NCBI GenBank assembly: GCA_035505915.1
Contig: DATJQI010000011.1
Span: 62,001 to 126,000 of the forward strand
Length of the DNA: 64,000 nucleotides
Source: 40CM-2-70-7 sp035505915
Lineage (GTDB): Bacteria > Gemmatimonadota > Gemmatimonadetes > Gemmatimonadales > GWC2-71-9
Reading direction: 5' to 3'
Below, piece by piece: positions 13,989-22,861 of this stretch. The position numbers and the translations under genes were made by a program. Each line of letters starts with the position of its first letter. The stretch's first letter is position 1. The notes below the pieces were generated by a model. The model worked only from the letters and a program-made list of their open reading frames with translations. It was not told the DNA's origin and made no database searches.

Positions 13989-14902
13989 GGGTGCGCGTCC
14001 GGCGGCGGGACCGCCCGTCCCAACGCGGTGATCTTGGTTTGCGCCAGCACGCTGATCGAGTCTCCCGGGGATCCCCCCGTCAATGCCGATTGATACGCGT
14101 CGAGCGCCCCCGACACGTCGCCCTGCGCCAGCCGCACGTCCCCCAGCCCGATCCACGCCACGCGCCCGACGTCGGGATCGGCCCCGGGGGCGGTGGCGCG
14201 CCGGAACCAGGGTTCCGCATCGCCCGGCTTGCCCTGCGCCAACAGGCCCTGCCCGGTCTGGAGCGCGCACGCGGCGAGTCCGGCCCGCGCGTCGTCCGCC
14301 ACGTCCGCGTTGTGCTTGCGCTCGAGCACCGCGGTGAACGCCAGGGTGGCCGTGTCGCACACCTTCAGCTGCTCGGCCGCCACCCCGTACTGGTACAGCA
14401 GCGAATCGGCGGCGCGCGGATCCGCCGTCGCCGCGATGGCCATCGGCAGGAGCTGCATCTCGTCGGCCTGATCGCCGCGGACCGCCGCGTCCCCCGCCGC
14501 CGCCCGCGCGTACTGACCCAGGGGGCGGCCCGGCGCCAGCGCCCGCAGCGCGGCCACCGCGTACGCGAGCGTGGCGTGATCCTGCGCCGTCTGCGCCAGG
14601 TGGGCGGCCCGTTCGAGTCCGTCCGCCGCCTCGTCCACGCGCGCGCGGTCCGCCACGCCCAGCGCGCGATACTCGCTCGCCGCGAGCGCCGCGTCCCCGG
14701 TGTGGAGCGCCGCGGCTCCGGTCTTGGCGTGCAGCCCCGCGTTGCCCGGGGTCGCCTTCAGCCCGAGCTGGTATTCCGCCAGCGCGTCGCGGTAGGCGCC
14801 CGCCGCGTACCGCTGATCTCCCAGCGCCTCGTGATCCGCGGCGCTCTTGGCGCACCCGGAGCCGACGACCGCGGCCAGCGCGACGAGGATGCCGACTCTC
14901 AC
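13985..14902 (-). CDS. TPR-repeat lipoprotein
   Basis: A 305-residue predicted lipoprotein starting at GTG 14902 (GTGA overlap with the gene before it), with signal peptide VRVGILVALAAVVGSGC and Cys about residue 17 as the lipidation site. The rest is alanine-rich TPR helices (for example DQRYAAGAYRDALAEYQLGL and WIGLGDVRLAQGDVSGALDAY). No enzyme motif is present. It is sandwiched between a cytoplasmic-type TPR protein and BamD in one overlapping set, so a scaffold role in envelope assembly is a reasonable but unproven guess. Confidence 0.75.
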   Translation of the reverse strand: MRVGILVALAAVVGSGCAKSAADHEALGDQRYAAGAYRDALAEYQLGLKATPGNAGLHAKTGAAALHTGDAALAASEYRALGVADRARVDEAADGLERAAHLAQTAQDHATLAYAVAALRALAPGRPLGQYARAAAGDAAVRGDQADEMQLLPMAIAATADPRAADSLLYQYGVAAEQLKVCDTATLAFTAVLERKHNADVADDARAGLAACALQTGQGLLAQGKPGDAEPWFRRATAPGADPDVGRVAWIGLGDVRLAQGDVSGALDAYQSALTGGSPGDSISVLAQTKITALGRAVPPPDAHP

Positions 14903-15672
14903 GATTTCTTGCGGCGCCGCCCGCGCGGCTTGGCGGCCGCGGGCACGGCATCGATCGACACCGGACCTTCGTCGCCCCGCGCGAGCATCCCGAGGTACGC
15001 TTCCACCCGGGGATCTTCGGGACGCCGCTCCCGCAGATCTTCCCACACCCGCCGCGCGGTCAGGCCGTCCCCGGACAGGTAGCACGCCAGCCCCAGCATC
15101 GCGGCCGCGTCCAGGAAGTTGGGGCGATCCCGCACGATCACCTGAAATTGCTCCCGGGCCTCGAGCACGCGCCCCGCTTCGAGCAGCAGACGCCCGAGCT
15201 TATACCGCAGATCGTGGAATCCGGGTCCGAGCGACAGCGCCGCCTGGTACTGCGTGATCCCTTCGGCCAGGCCGCCGGCCTCGACGTAGGCATCCCCCAG
15301 CCCGGCATGATGATTCGCCAGCTTGGCCGCGACGTGTCCCGCGAAGCCCCGCTGGGTGTCGCTCCCCACCTGCCCCGCCCGGCGGAGCGAGGCGTCCGCC
15401 TCGTCCTCGCGGCCGAGCTGGTTCAAGACCAGCGCCCGGTGCACGAGGGCTTCGACGTACCTCGGGTTCAGCTCGAGCGCTTCGTCCAGCTCCTCGAGCG
15501 CCTTGTCGAACTGCCCCACCAGCGAGTACGACAGCCCCAGCAGGTGATGGGCGTCCGCGAAGGCGCGCCCGGTCTCGACGACGTCTTCGATCAGATGAAT
15601 GGCGCCGTAGTAGTCACCGAGCTGGAACCGCTCCCGCGCCTGATTGACGAGATGCTCAGGACTGGCTTCCAT
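14899..15672 (-). CDS. TPR-repeat protein with basic C-terminus
   Basis: A 257-residue protein without signal peptide, starting at ATG 15672. It is built of TPR units (GDYYGAIHLIEDVVETGRAF, HHLLGLSYSLVGQFDKALEE, NPRYVEALVHRALVLNQLGR) and ends in a basic tail KPRGRRRKKS. Tails of this kind can bind nucleic acid or acidic lipids, but function is unknown. It overlaps the epimerase gene upstream by 17 bases and the TPR lipoprotein downstream by four. Confidence 0.75.
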   Translation of the reverse strand: MEASPEHLVNQARERFQLGDYYGAIHLIEDVVETGRAFADAHHLLGLSYSLVGQFDKALEELDEALELNPRYVEALVHRALVLNQLGREDEADASLRRAGQVGSDTQRGFAGHVAAKLANHHAGLGDAYVEAGGLAEGITQYQAALSLGPGFHDLRYKLGRLLLEAGRVLEAREQFQVIVRDRPNFLDAAAMLGLACYLSGDGLTARRVWEDLRERRPEDPRVEAYLGMLARGDEGPVSIDAVPAAAKPRGRRRKKS

Positions 15673-16621
15673 AGGCTCCCTCGTACCAGGTGACGAACTG
15701 CCGGATCCCGTCTTCGATGCCGACGCGCGGCCGGTAGCCGAGCTCGGCGGCGGACCGCGAGAGGTCGGCGGCCGTGCGTTCCACGTCCCCCGCCTGCATC
15801 GGGGCGACGTCCACCCGCGGCGTGACGCCCAGGGCCGCGCCGATCAGCGCGATGAGGCGGTCGAGCCGCACCCGCCCCCCGCCCCCGATGTTGAAGGCGC
15901 GGGATTCGGCGCCGCCCTTGCGTCCGGTCCAGTCGAGCGCCGCCACCGTTCCGTCGACCGCGTCGGAGATGAAAGTATAGTCGCGTTCCGTCGAGCCGTC
16001 TCCGAACATCCGGACGGGCCGCCCGGCCGCGATGGCCGCGGTGAACCGGTGAATCGCGAGATCGGGGCGCTGCCGCGGCCCGTAGACCGTGAAGAACCGC
16101 ACGCAGGCGATCCGCAGGCCGTACAGGTGCGCGAACACCTCCGCCATCAGCTCCGCGGCGCGCTTGGTGGCCGCGTACGGTGAGATCGGGGCCAGCGCCG
16201 GGGCTCCCTCCGCGAAGGGGGCCGGCGTGTCGTTGCCGTAGACGGACGACGAGGACGCCAGGACGACCCGCTTCACGCCGCCCCGCCGGGCCCCGTCCAG
16301 GACGCGGGCGGTCGCCCCGACATTGGCGATCGTATACCCCGCCGGGTCCTCCAGGGACGGCCGGACGCCCGCCTTGGCGGCCAGGTGCAGGAGTCCGTCG
16401 ACCCCCTCGAACGGGAGATCCTGCGCGGCGCAGTCGAGCTCGAGCAGCCGGAACCCGCGCGCCCGGGACAGCGCCGCGAGGTTCCGCTCCTTGATCGCCC
16501 GGGGGTAGAAGGCGTCGAAATCGTCCACGCCGACGACTTCGTCGCCTTGCGACACCAGCCGCTCACACACGTGCGACCCGATGAACCCCGCGGCGCCCGT
16601 CACCAGCCAGCGGCGGCTCAC
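15656..16621 (-). CDS. NAD-dependent epimerase, UDP-glucuronate 4-epimerase type
   Basis: Probably converts UDP-glucuronate to UDP-galacturonate. From GTG 16621 (GTGA with the gene before) it has 321 residues. The Rossmann motif TGAAGFIGSH is at residues 8-17; the DDFDAFYPRAIKERNL segment and RFFTVYGPRQRPDLAIHRF are features of UDP-glucuronate 4-epimerases; the catalytic Tyr-Lys is in SPYAATKRAAEL. It directly follows the UDP-xylose synthase and ugd genes, which make and use UDP-glucuronate, supporting that substrate. Confidence 0.85.
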   Translation of the reverse strand: MSRRWLVTGAAGFIGSHVCERLVSQGDEVVGVDDFDAFYPRAIKERNLAALSRARGFRLLELDCAAQDLPFEGVDGLLHLAAKAGVRPSLEDPAGYTIANVGATARVLDGARRGGVKRVVLASSSSVYGNDTPAPFAEGAPALAPISPYAATKRAAELMAEVFAHLYGLRIACVRFFTVYGPRQRPDLAIHRFTAAIAAGRPVRMFGDGSTERDYTFISDAVDGTVAALDWTGRKGGAESRAFNIGGGGRVRLDRLIALIGAALGVTPRVDVAPMQAGDVERTAADLSRSAAELGYRPRVGIEDGIRQFVTWYEGAYGSQS

Positions 16622-17553
16622 GTCCGGCGCACGCTCTCGAAGTACGCGATGGTCCGCCGGAGCCCTTCGTCGAGGGGGATCGCGGGCTCCCAGCCGAGGG
16701 TGGTCCGGGCGAGCGTGATGTCGGGCTGCCGGACCTTCGGGTCGTCGGTGGGAAGGGGCCGCTCCACGATGGGGCTGCGGGAGCCGGTCAGCGCGATCAC
16801 CCGCTCGGCGAGCTGGCGCACCGTGAACTCGTTCGGATTGCCGATGTTCACCGGCTGGTTCCCGCCCCGCTCGAAGAGCCGGATGATCCCCTCGATCAGA
16901 TCGTCCACGTAGCAGAAGGACCGCGTCTGATCGCCCCGCCCGTAGACGGTGATCGGCTCGCCCGCCAGCGCCTGGACGATGAAGTTCGACACCACCCGGC
17001 CGTCGCGGGGCCGCATCCGCGGACCGTAGGTGTTGAAGATCCGGATGATGCGCGTGTCGATCTTGTGATACCGGTGGTACGCCATCGTCATCGCTTCGGC
17101 GAAGCGTTTGGCTTCGTCGTAGACGCCGCGCGGGCCCACCGGGTTCACGTTGCCCCAGTAGCTCTCGGGCTGCGGGTGCACCAGCGGATCGCCGTACACC
17201 TCGGAGGTGGACGCCAGGAAGAACCGGGCGCCGGTCGCCTTGGCCAGGCCCAGCGCGTTGTGCGTCCCCAGCGACCCGACCTTCAGGGTCTGGATGGGGA
17301 GCTCGAGGTAGTCCACCGGGCTGGCCGGGCTGGCGAAATGGAAGACGCCGTCCAGCTTGCCTTCGAGGGAAATGAAGGTCGAGACGTCGTGCTTCACGAA
17401 CGCCCACGCCGGGTTCCCCCGGAGGTGCTCGATGTTGGCCGGATTGCCGGTGACGAAGTTGTCCATCCCGACGACCTGGTGGCCGCGGGCGATGAGCGCG
17501 TCGGAGAGGTGCGAGCCGAGGAAGCCGGCGGCGCCGGTTACGAGGAGGCGCAT
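16618..17553 (-). CDS. uxs: UDP-glucuronate decarboxylase (UDP-xylose synthase)
   Basis: Decarboxylates UDP-glucuronate to UDP-xylose with bound NAD. It is 311 residues from ATG 17553. Motifs: TGAAGFLGSHL (6-16), MDNFVTGNPANIEHL, HFASPASPVDYLELPIQTL, STSEVYGDPLVHPQ, the catalytic Tyr-Lys in RGVYDEAKRFAEA and RIFNTYGPRMRPRDGRVVSN, a near-diagnostic set for this family. It overlaps the end of ugd by 16 bases, so substrate-making and substrate-using enzymes are translated together. Confidence 0.93.
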   Translation of the reverse strand: MRLLVTGAAGFLGSHLSDALIARGHQVVGMDNFVTGNPANIEHLRGNPAWAFVKHDVSTFISLEGKLDGVFHFASPASPVDYLELPIQTLKVGSLGTHNALGLAKATGARFFLASTSEVYGDPLVHPQPESYWGNVNPVGPRGVYDEAKRFAEAMTMAYHRYHKIDTRIIRIFNTYGPRMRPRDGRVVSNFIVQALAGEPITVYGRGDQTRSFCYVDDLIEGIIRLFERGGNQPVNIGNPNEFTVRQLAERVIALTGSRSPIVERPLPTDDPKVRQPDITLARTTLGWEPAIPLDEGLRRTIAYFESVRRT

Positions 17554-18857
17554 GCGAGGCGGCGGCCGATGCTGTCATAGGTGAATCCGAGGGCGGCCAC
17601 CCGACCCGGGTCGTACAGATTCCGCCCGTCCACGATCAGCGCCTGCTTCATCACGCCTTTCATCCGGGTGAAATCCGGATTCCGGTACTCGAGCCACTCG
17701 GTCACGATGGCCAGCGCGTCGGCGCCTTCGACGGCCGCGTACGCGCTCGGCGCATAGGTGACGCGGTCGCCGAGGTGCGCCCGCGCGGTCCGCATGGCCT
17801 CGGGGTCGTGCACGCGCACGGTCACGCCCGCCTCGAGCAGGGCGTCCGCCAGCACCAGCGCCGGGCTTTCCCGCACGTCGTCCGTTTCCGCCTTGAAGGC
17901 GAGGCCCCACACCGCGACGGTCCGCCCGCGGAGACCCCGCGGGAACTGCTTCACGAGCTTGTCGAACAGGAGGCGCTTCTGCCGTTCGTTCGCGGCCTCC
18001 ACGGCCTTGAGCACGTCCAGCGAGACGCCCCGGTCGTCGCCGGTCTTGATGAGCGCCTTCACGTCCTTCGGGAAGCAGGAGCCGCCGTACCCGGGCCCGG
18101 GGAAGAGGAACGCCGGTCCGATGCGGCGGTCCGAGCCGATGCCTTTGCGGACCAGGGTGACGTCGGCGCCCACGGCCTCGCAGAGGCGGGCGACCTGGTT
18201 CATGAACGAAATGCGGGTCGCGAGCATCGCGTTCGCCGCGTACTTCGTCATCTCGGCCGACGGGATGTCCATGAAGATCAGCGGATTCCCGGTGCGGACG
18301 AACGGCGCGTAGAGCTCCTCGAGGGTGCGGGCGGTCTCGTCGGCGTCCACGCCGACCACCACGCGATCGGGCTTCATGAAGTCCTCGACCGCCGCCCCTT
18401 CCTTCAGGAACTCGGGATTGGAGCACACGTGGAAGGGCGTGCCGGTGTGCCTCGCGATCTCCGCCCGGACCTTCTCCGCGGTGCCGACCGGGACCGTGCT
18501 CTTGGTGATGACGATCTTGGGGCGGTTCATGTGCTGGCCGATGGTGCGCGCCACGGCGAGCACGTGCTGCAGATCGGCCGAGCCGTCTTCGTCGGGGGGG
18601 GTGCCGACCGCGATGAACAGGATGTCGGAGCGCTCCACGGCGCCGGCGACGTCCGTGGTGAACGAGAGCCGCCCGTGCGCCTGGTTCCGCTCGACCAGGG
18701 GCTCGAGGCCCGGCTCGTAGATGGGCAGCTCGTTCTTCTTCAGCCGGTCGATTTTGCCCGCGTCGACGTCGGCGCACACCACCGCGTTGCCGGTCTCCGC
18801 CAGGCACGCGCCGACGACCAGCCCCACGTACCCGGTGCCGACGACCCCCACGTTCAC
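17538..18857 (-). CDS. ugd: UDP-glucose 6-dehydrogenase
   Basis: Oxidises UDP-glucose to UDP-glucuronate with two NAD. The 439-residue protein starts at GTG 18857 in GTGA overlap. The N-terminal NAD site is GVVGTGYVGLVVGACLAE; STVPVGTAEKV follows; the catalytic cysteine is in FPGPGYGGSCFPKD; the C-terminal domain has GLAFKAETDDVRESPAL. UXS and the uronate epimerase lie immediately downstream. Confidence 0.95.
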   Translation of the reverse strand: MNVGVVGTGYVGLVVGACLAETGNAVVCADVDAGKIDRLKKNELPIYEPGLEPLVERNQAHGRLSFTTDVAGAVERSDILFIAVGTPPDEDGSADLQHVLAVARTIGQHMNRPKIVITKSTVPVGTAEKVRAEIARHTGTPFHVCSNPEFLKEGAAVEDFMKPDRVVVGVDADETARTLEELYAPFVRTGNPLIFMDIPSAEMTKYAANAMLATRISFMNQVARLCEAVGADVTLVRKGIGSDRRIGPAFLFPGPGYGGSCFPKDVKALIKTGDDRGVSLDVLKAVEAANERQKRLLFDKLVKQFPRGLRGRTVAVWGLAFKAETDDVRESPALVLADALLEAGVTVRVHDPEAMRTARAHLGDRVTYAPSAYAAVEGADALAIVTEWLEYRNPDFTRMKGVMKQALIVDGRNLYDPGRVAALGFTYDSIGRRLACASS

Positions 18858-20161
18858 GCGGGCTTCTCGCCCCGGGGCAAGACGTGCCTGGTGTCCACCA
18901 CGCGGCGGGCCGACCTGGCGATCAGGCGGTAGTCCACGGCCGTGTGATCGGTGACGATGATGACGCAGTCCGAGCCGGACAGCGTCTCCGCGGTGAGCGG
19001 CACGGAGGTGAGATCGAGCTTGTCCTCGTGCAGGCTGGCGATGTGCGGATCGTGGTACGACACGTGCGCGCCCCGCTGCTCCAGGAGCTTGATCACGTCG
19101 AGCGCGGGACTCTCCCGGATGTCGTCGATGTCCTTCTTGTAGGCGACCCCCACCACCAGGATCTTGCTCCCCCGCACCGCCTTGCCCTGATCGTTGAGCC
19201 CGTCGGCGACCTTGGTCACCCAGTATTCGGGCATCTCCGCGTTCATCTCGCCCGCCAGCTCGATGAACCGGGTCTTGTAGTTGAGGGTCCGCATCTTCCA
19301 CGCGAGGTAGTGCGGGTCGAGCGGAATGCAGTGGCCGCCCACGCCGGGACCGGGCGTGAACTTCATGAAGCCGAACGGCTTGGTGGACGCGGCTTCGATG
19401 ACCTCCCACACGTCGACGCCCAGCTTGTCGCAGACGATGGCCATCTCGTTCGCGAGCCCGATGTTCACCGACCGGAAGGTGTTCTCCAGGATCTTGACCA
19501 GCTCCGCGGCCTCGGGCGAGGACACCGGCACCAGCGTGTCGATGGCGGGCTGATAGAGCGCCACGGCCGCGGCGCGGCAATGCGCGGTGATGCCCCCCAC
19601 CACCTTGGGCGTGTTCCGCGTGTTGTACTTCGGATTGCCCGGGTCCACCCGCTCGGGGGAGAACGCCAGAAAGAAGTCCACGCCCACCTTCATCCCGGTG
19701 GATTCGAGGGCCGGCAGCATCAGCTCCCGCGTCGTGCCCGGATACGTGGTGGACTCGAGGATGATCAGCTGGCCCTTCCGCAGGGTCTTCTTGACCGACT
19801 CGGTCGCGGCCAGGACGTAGCTGACGTCGGGATCCTTGGTCTTGGAGAGCGGCGTCGGCACGCAGATGGAGATGACGTCCGGCTCGCCCATCCGGGACAG
19901 ATCGGTGGTGGCGGAGAACTTCTTCGCCTTCACCGCGTCCGCCACGGCCGGAGTGGGCACGTCCTGAATGTGGGACTTCCCGGCGTTCAGGCCGTCCACC
20001 GCGCGCTGGTTCACGTCGAACCCGATCACGCGGTACCCCGCGCGCACCAGCTCCATCGCGAGCGGGAGGCCGACGTAGCCGAGGCCGACGATGCCGAAGA
20101 CGGCGCTCCGGTCGCGCGCCTTGGCGATCAGCGCGTCGACCGGCGTGGCGGCGGGATTCAC
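18854..20161 (-). CDS. wbpA: UDP-N-acetylglucosamine 6-dehydrogenase type nucleotide-sugar dehydrogenase
   Basis: A 435-residue NAD-dependent dehydrogenase of the WbpA/WbpO class, expected to turn UDP-GlcNAc into UDP-GlcNAcA. It starts at GTG 20161 (GTGA). Features: VGLGYVGLPLAMELVRAGY, ESTTYPGTTRELMLPALE, FSPERVDPGN and the catalytic Cys in GPGVGGHCIPLDPHYLAWK, all distinct from the neighbouring ugd. The three genes before it match the next steps of the UDP-diacetamido-uronate pathway, which fixes the likely substrate. Confidence 0.88.
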   Translation of the reverse strand: MNPAATPVDALIAKARDRSAVFGIVGLGYVGLPLAMELVRAGYRVIGFDVNQRAVDGLNAGKSHIQDVPTPAVADAVKAKKFSATTDLSRMGEPDVISICVPTPLSKTKDPDVSYVLAATESVKKTLRKGQLIILESTTYPGTTRELMLPALESTGMKVGVDFFLAFSPERVDPGNPKYNTRNTPKVVGGITAHCRAAAVALYQPAIDTLVPVSSPEAAELVKILENTFRSVNIGLANEMAIVCDKLGVDVWEVIEAASTKPFGFMKFTPGPGVGGHCIPLDPHYLAWKMRTLNYKTRFIELAGEMNAEMPEYWVTKVADGLNDQGKAVRGSKILVVGVAYKKDIDDIRESPALDVIKLLEQRGAHVSYHDPHIASLHEDKLDLTSVPLTAETLSGSDCVIIVTDHTAVDYRLIARSARRVVDTRHVLPRGEKPA

Positions 20162-21162
20162 AGAGTCACCGGCGTGCCGCCGGCCGCGAGAGACCGGGAC
20201 GCGCCTTCGAGCACCTGCACCACCCGCACGCCGTCGGCCGCGCCGGCGCGCGGCGCCTCGGCGCCGCGGGCGACGCGCACGAAGTGCGAGAGCTCGGCCG
20301 CCAGGGGCTCCACGTTCGGAAGGCGCGGGATGAAGATGTCCCCTTCCCGGATGGACAGGCTTTCACCGAACGACGCGTACTCGGGTGGCCGCTCCACGCC
20401 CTTGTCGTAGATCCTGAGCTTTTCGCGGGCTTCCATATCGTCGAAGACCGCCATCTTGGTGGCTCCCACAACGGTCAACTTTCGCTCCTTATGAGGGTCG
20501 AGCCACGAGAGCTGGACGTGCGCCAGCACTCCGCTCGCGAATTCCATCGTCAAGAACACCACGTCCTCGACCTTGGGCTGCAGATAGCAATGCCCCTGCG
20601 CCGCCACCCGCACCGGCGCCTCCCCCAGCACGTCCAGTGCCACCGAGACGTCGTGGGGGCCGAAGCTCCAGAGCGCGTTCTCGTCGGCCCGGACCTGTCC
20701 CAGGTTGACCCGGAGTCCGTATAGATAATAGATCCGGCCCAGGTCTCCGCCGCGGACGAGCGCTTTGAGACGTTCCACCGCCGCGTGATAGACGAGCAGA
20801 TGGCCGGCGAGGACGGGCACCCGTTTCGCCGCCGCCGCATCGGCCACCCGTTGCGCATCCGCCACGGACAGCGCGAACGGTTTCTCCACCAGACACGGCT
20901 TCCCGGCGGCGATGGCGCGCAGCGCCAGCTCCGCGTGGACCTTGGCCGGCGCCGCGATCACCACCGCCTCGGACGCCGCGAGGAGCGCGTCGACGTCCGG
21001 GGTCACGAGCGTGCCGGGGTACTGGCGCGCCAGTTTCTGCCGGGTCGCCTCCGACGTATCGCAGACCGCCGCCAGCTCTCCGTCGGCCAGACCCGCGACG
21101 GTGCGGACGTGGTTCCGTCCCCACGCGCCCGCGCCGATCACGCCGATCTTCAGACGACTCAC
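20158..21162 (-). CDS. wbpB: Gfo/Idh/MocA-family oxidoreductase, WbpB-like
   Basis: A 334-residue NAD(P)-dependent oxidoreductase, probably oxidising C3 of UDP-GlcNAcA. GTG 21162 overlaps the aminotransferase stop (GTGA). The N-terminal Rossmann motif is GVIGAGAWGRNHVRT; the catalytic Glu-Lys-Pro is in CLVEKPFALS; a second conserved His-Asp is in SFGPHDVSVALD. Placement between wbpA- and wbpE-like genes supports the role; without them only family membership would be certain. Confidence 0.85.
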   Translation of the reverse strand: MSRLKIGVIGAGAWGRNHVRTVAGLADGELAAVCDTSEATRQKLARQYPGTLVTPDVDALLAASEAVVIAAPAKVHAELALRAIAAGKPCLVEKPFALSVADAQRVADAAAAKRVPVLAGHLLVYHAAVERLKALVRGGDLGRIYYLYGLRVNLGQVRADENALWSFGPHDVSVALDVLGEAPVRVAAQGHCYLQPKVEDVVFLTMEFASGVLAHVQLSWLDPHKERKLTVVGATKMAVFDDMEAREKLRIYDKGVERPPEYASFGESLSIREGDIFIPRLPNVEPLAAELSHFVRVARGAEAPRAGAADGVRVVQVLEGASRSLAAGGTPVTL

Positions 21163-22274
21163 TGGTAGAAGCTCTTGACCGCGTCCACCACCGCGTGCTT
21201 CTGCGCGTCCGTCAGCTCGGGATAGATGGGCAGCGAGATGACCTCGTGCGCCGCCCGTTCCGCGCGGGGCAGACGTCCCGGCGCGTACTTGAGATCCGCG
21301 AAGCAGGGCTGGAGATGGAGCGGCACGGGATAGTAGACCGCGTGGCCGATGCCCTTCTCCTTGAGGTGCGCCTGCAGGCCGTCCCGGCGCTCCACCCGCA
21401 GCGTGTACTGATGGAAGATGTGCTCGTTGGCCGGATCGACGACCGGTGTGCGGACCGTGCCGAGCCCCTTGAAGGCGCGGTCGTACCAGGCGGCGTGCTC
21501 GCGCCGCTTGGCGGACCACGACGCCAGGTGCGGCAGCTTCGCCAGGAGGAGCGCCGCCTGCAGGGTGTCGAGTCGGGAATTGGTCCCGACTTCCTCGTGG
21601 TGGTACTGCTTGGCCCCGCCGTGCAGCCGCATCTTCCTGAGGCGGTCGGCCGCCGCGGCGTCCGACGTGACGATCATCCCGCCGTCGCCCCAGGCGCCCA
21701 GGTTCTTGCTGGGGAAGAACGAATAGCCCGTGGCCCAGCCGAGCTCCCCGGCCATCCGCCACTCGCCGTCGATCTTCCGGCGGGCGCCGATGGCCTGCGC
21801 GGCGTCCTCGATGACCGGGATCCCGCGCTTCTGCGCGATGCGCAGCAGGCGCTCCATCGCCGCCATCTGGCCGTAGAGGTGCACCGGCATGATGGCCCGG
21901 GTGCGCGGCGTGAGCGCCGCCTCGACGGCGGCGGGGTCGATGTTGAACGTGTCGGGGTCGATGTCCACGAACACCGGCGTCCCGCCGGCGTTGTGGATGG
22001 TCCCCGCGGTCGCGAAGAACGTGAAGGGGGTGGTGATGACCTCGTCCCCCGGCTTCAGGTTCAGGGCCTTGAGCGGCAGGAGCAGGGCGTCGGTGCCCGA
22101 GGCGCAGCCGATCCCGTATTGCGCGTGGGACAGGGCGGCGATCTCGGCCTCGAGCTTGGGAATGGCCGGGCCCATGATGAACTGCTGGGCCTCGATCACG
22201 GCGTGGATGGCCGCGAGGGTTTCGCCCTTGATGGTCTGGTATTGGGCCACCAGGTCCAGCATCGGTACGTTCAC
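21159..22274 (-). CDS. wbpE: DegT/DnrJ/EryC1 aminotransferase, WbpE-like
   Basis: A PLP-dependent sugar aminotransferase of 371 residues, predicted to add the 3-amino group to the keto-sugar nucleotide. The start is GTG 22274 overlapping the acetyltransferase stop, with GGAG six to seven bases upstream. Motifs: CASGTDALLLPLKAL, TPFTFFATAGTI, VIEDAAQAIGA, and the PLP lysine in GYSFFPSKNLGAWGDGG. The first conserved stretch VPMLDLVAQYQ starts four codons in, so the start fits. Confidence 0.9.
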   Translation of the reverse strand: MNVPMLDLVAQYQTIKGETLAAIHAVIEAQQFIMGPAIPKLEAEIAALSHAQYGIGCASGTDALLLPLKALNLKPGDEVITTPFTFFATAGTIHNAGGTPVFVDIDPDTFNIDPAAVEAALTPRTRAIMPVHLYGQMAAMERLLRIAQKRGIPVIEDAAQAIGARRKIDGEWRMAGELGWATGYSFFPSKNLGAWGDGGMIVTSDAAAADRLRKMRLHGGAKQYHHEEVGTNSRLDTLQAALLLAKLPHLASWSAKRREHAAWYDRAFKGLGTVRTPVVDPANEHIFHQYTLRVERRDGLQAHLKEKGIGHAVYYPVPLHLQPCFADLKYAPGRLPRAERAAHEVISLPIYPELTDAQKHAVVDAVKSFYQ

Positions 22275-22861
22275 GACGATCTCCGTGGGGGCTGGGTGTT
22301 GCGAAGCTGGCCGCCGGCCTCGGCATAGGCGGCGCCGCAGGTGGCGCAGGTGGCCGTGCCGGCGGTGACCGCCAGACGCTCCCCGCACTGGCACATCCAG
22401 CCGACGCGGCGGGCCGGGACGCCCACCATCAGGCCGTACGCCGGCACGTCCGACGTGACCACGGCCCCGGCGCCGATGAAGGCGTACTCTCCCAGCGTCG
22501 TGCCGCACACGATCGTGGCGTTGGCGCCGATGGAGGCGCCGCGCTTCACCACCGTCGGGCGGTACTCGTGCTTGCGGGACACGTGGCTGCGGGGGTTGAG
22601 CACGTTGGTGAACACGCAGGACGGCCCGCAGAAGACGTCGTCCTCGAGGGTGACGCCCTCGTAGATCGAGACGTTGTTCTGGATCTTGACGTTGTTCCCG
22701 ATCCGGGTGCCCGGCATCACGACCACGTTCTGGCCGAGGCTCGAGCGCTCCCCGATCACCGCGCCCTTCATCACGTGGCAGAAGTGCCAGACCTTGGTGC
22801 CGGCGCCGATCACCGCGCCCTCGTCGACGAAGCTCGAGGGATGGACGTACGCGTCGGCCAT
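22271..22861 (-). CDS. wbpD: Left-handed beta-helix N-acetyltransferase, WbpD-like, with C-terminal zinc-ribbon-like cysteines
   Basis: A 196-residue acetyl-CoA transferase likely acetylating the 3-amino group to give UDP-GlcNAc(3NAc)A. It begins ADAYVHPSSFVDEGAVIG and shows repeated hexapeptides typical of the left-handed beta helix (KVWHFCHVMKGAVIGE, NNVKIQNNVSIYEGV). The tail has CQCG and CATCG, four cysteines that may bind zinc, as seen in related enzymes. ATG 22861 shares one base with the murB stop (TGATG). Confidence 0.9.
   Translation of the reverse strand: MADAYVHPSSFVDEGAVIGAGTKVWHFCHVMKGAVIGERSSLGQNVVVMPGTRIGNNVKIQNNVSIYEGVTLEDDVFCGPSCVFTNVLNPRSHVSRKHEYRPTVVKRGASIGANATIVCGTTLGEYAFIGAGAVVTSDVPAYGLMVGVPARRVGWMCQCGERLAVTAGTATCATCGAAYAEAGGQLRNTQPPRRSS

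Noticed and set aside
20158..22861. Legionaminic/pseudaminic acid pathway
   Set aside because: No NeuB-like synthase or 4,6-dehydratase/5-epimerase (PseB/LegB) is present; the wbpA/B/E/D order fits the diacetamido-uronate route instead.
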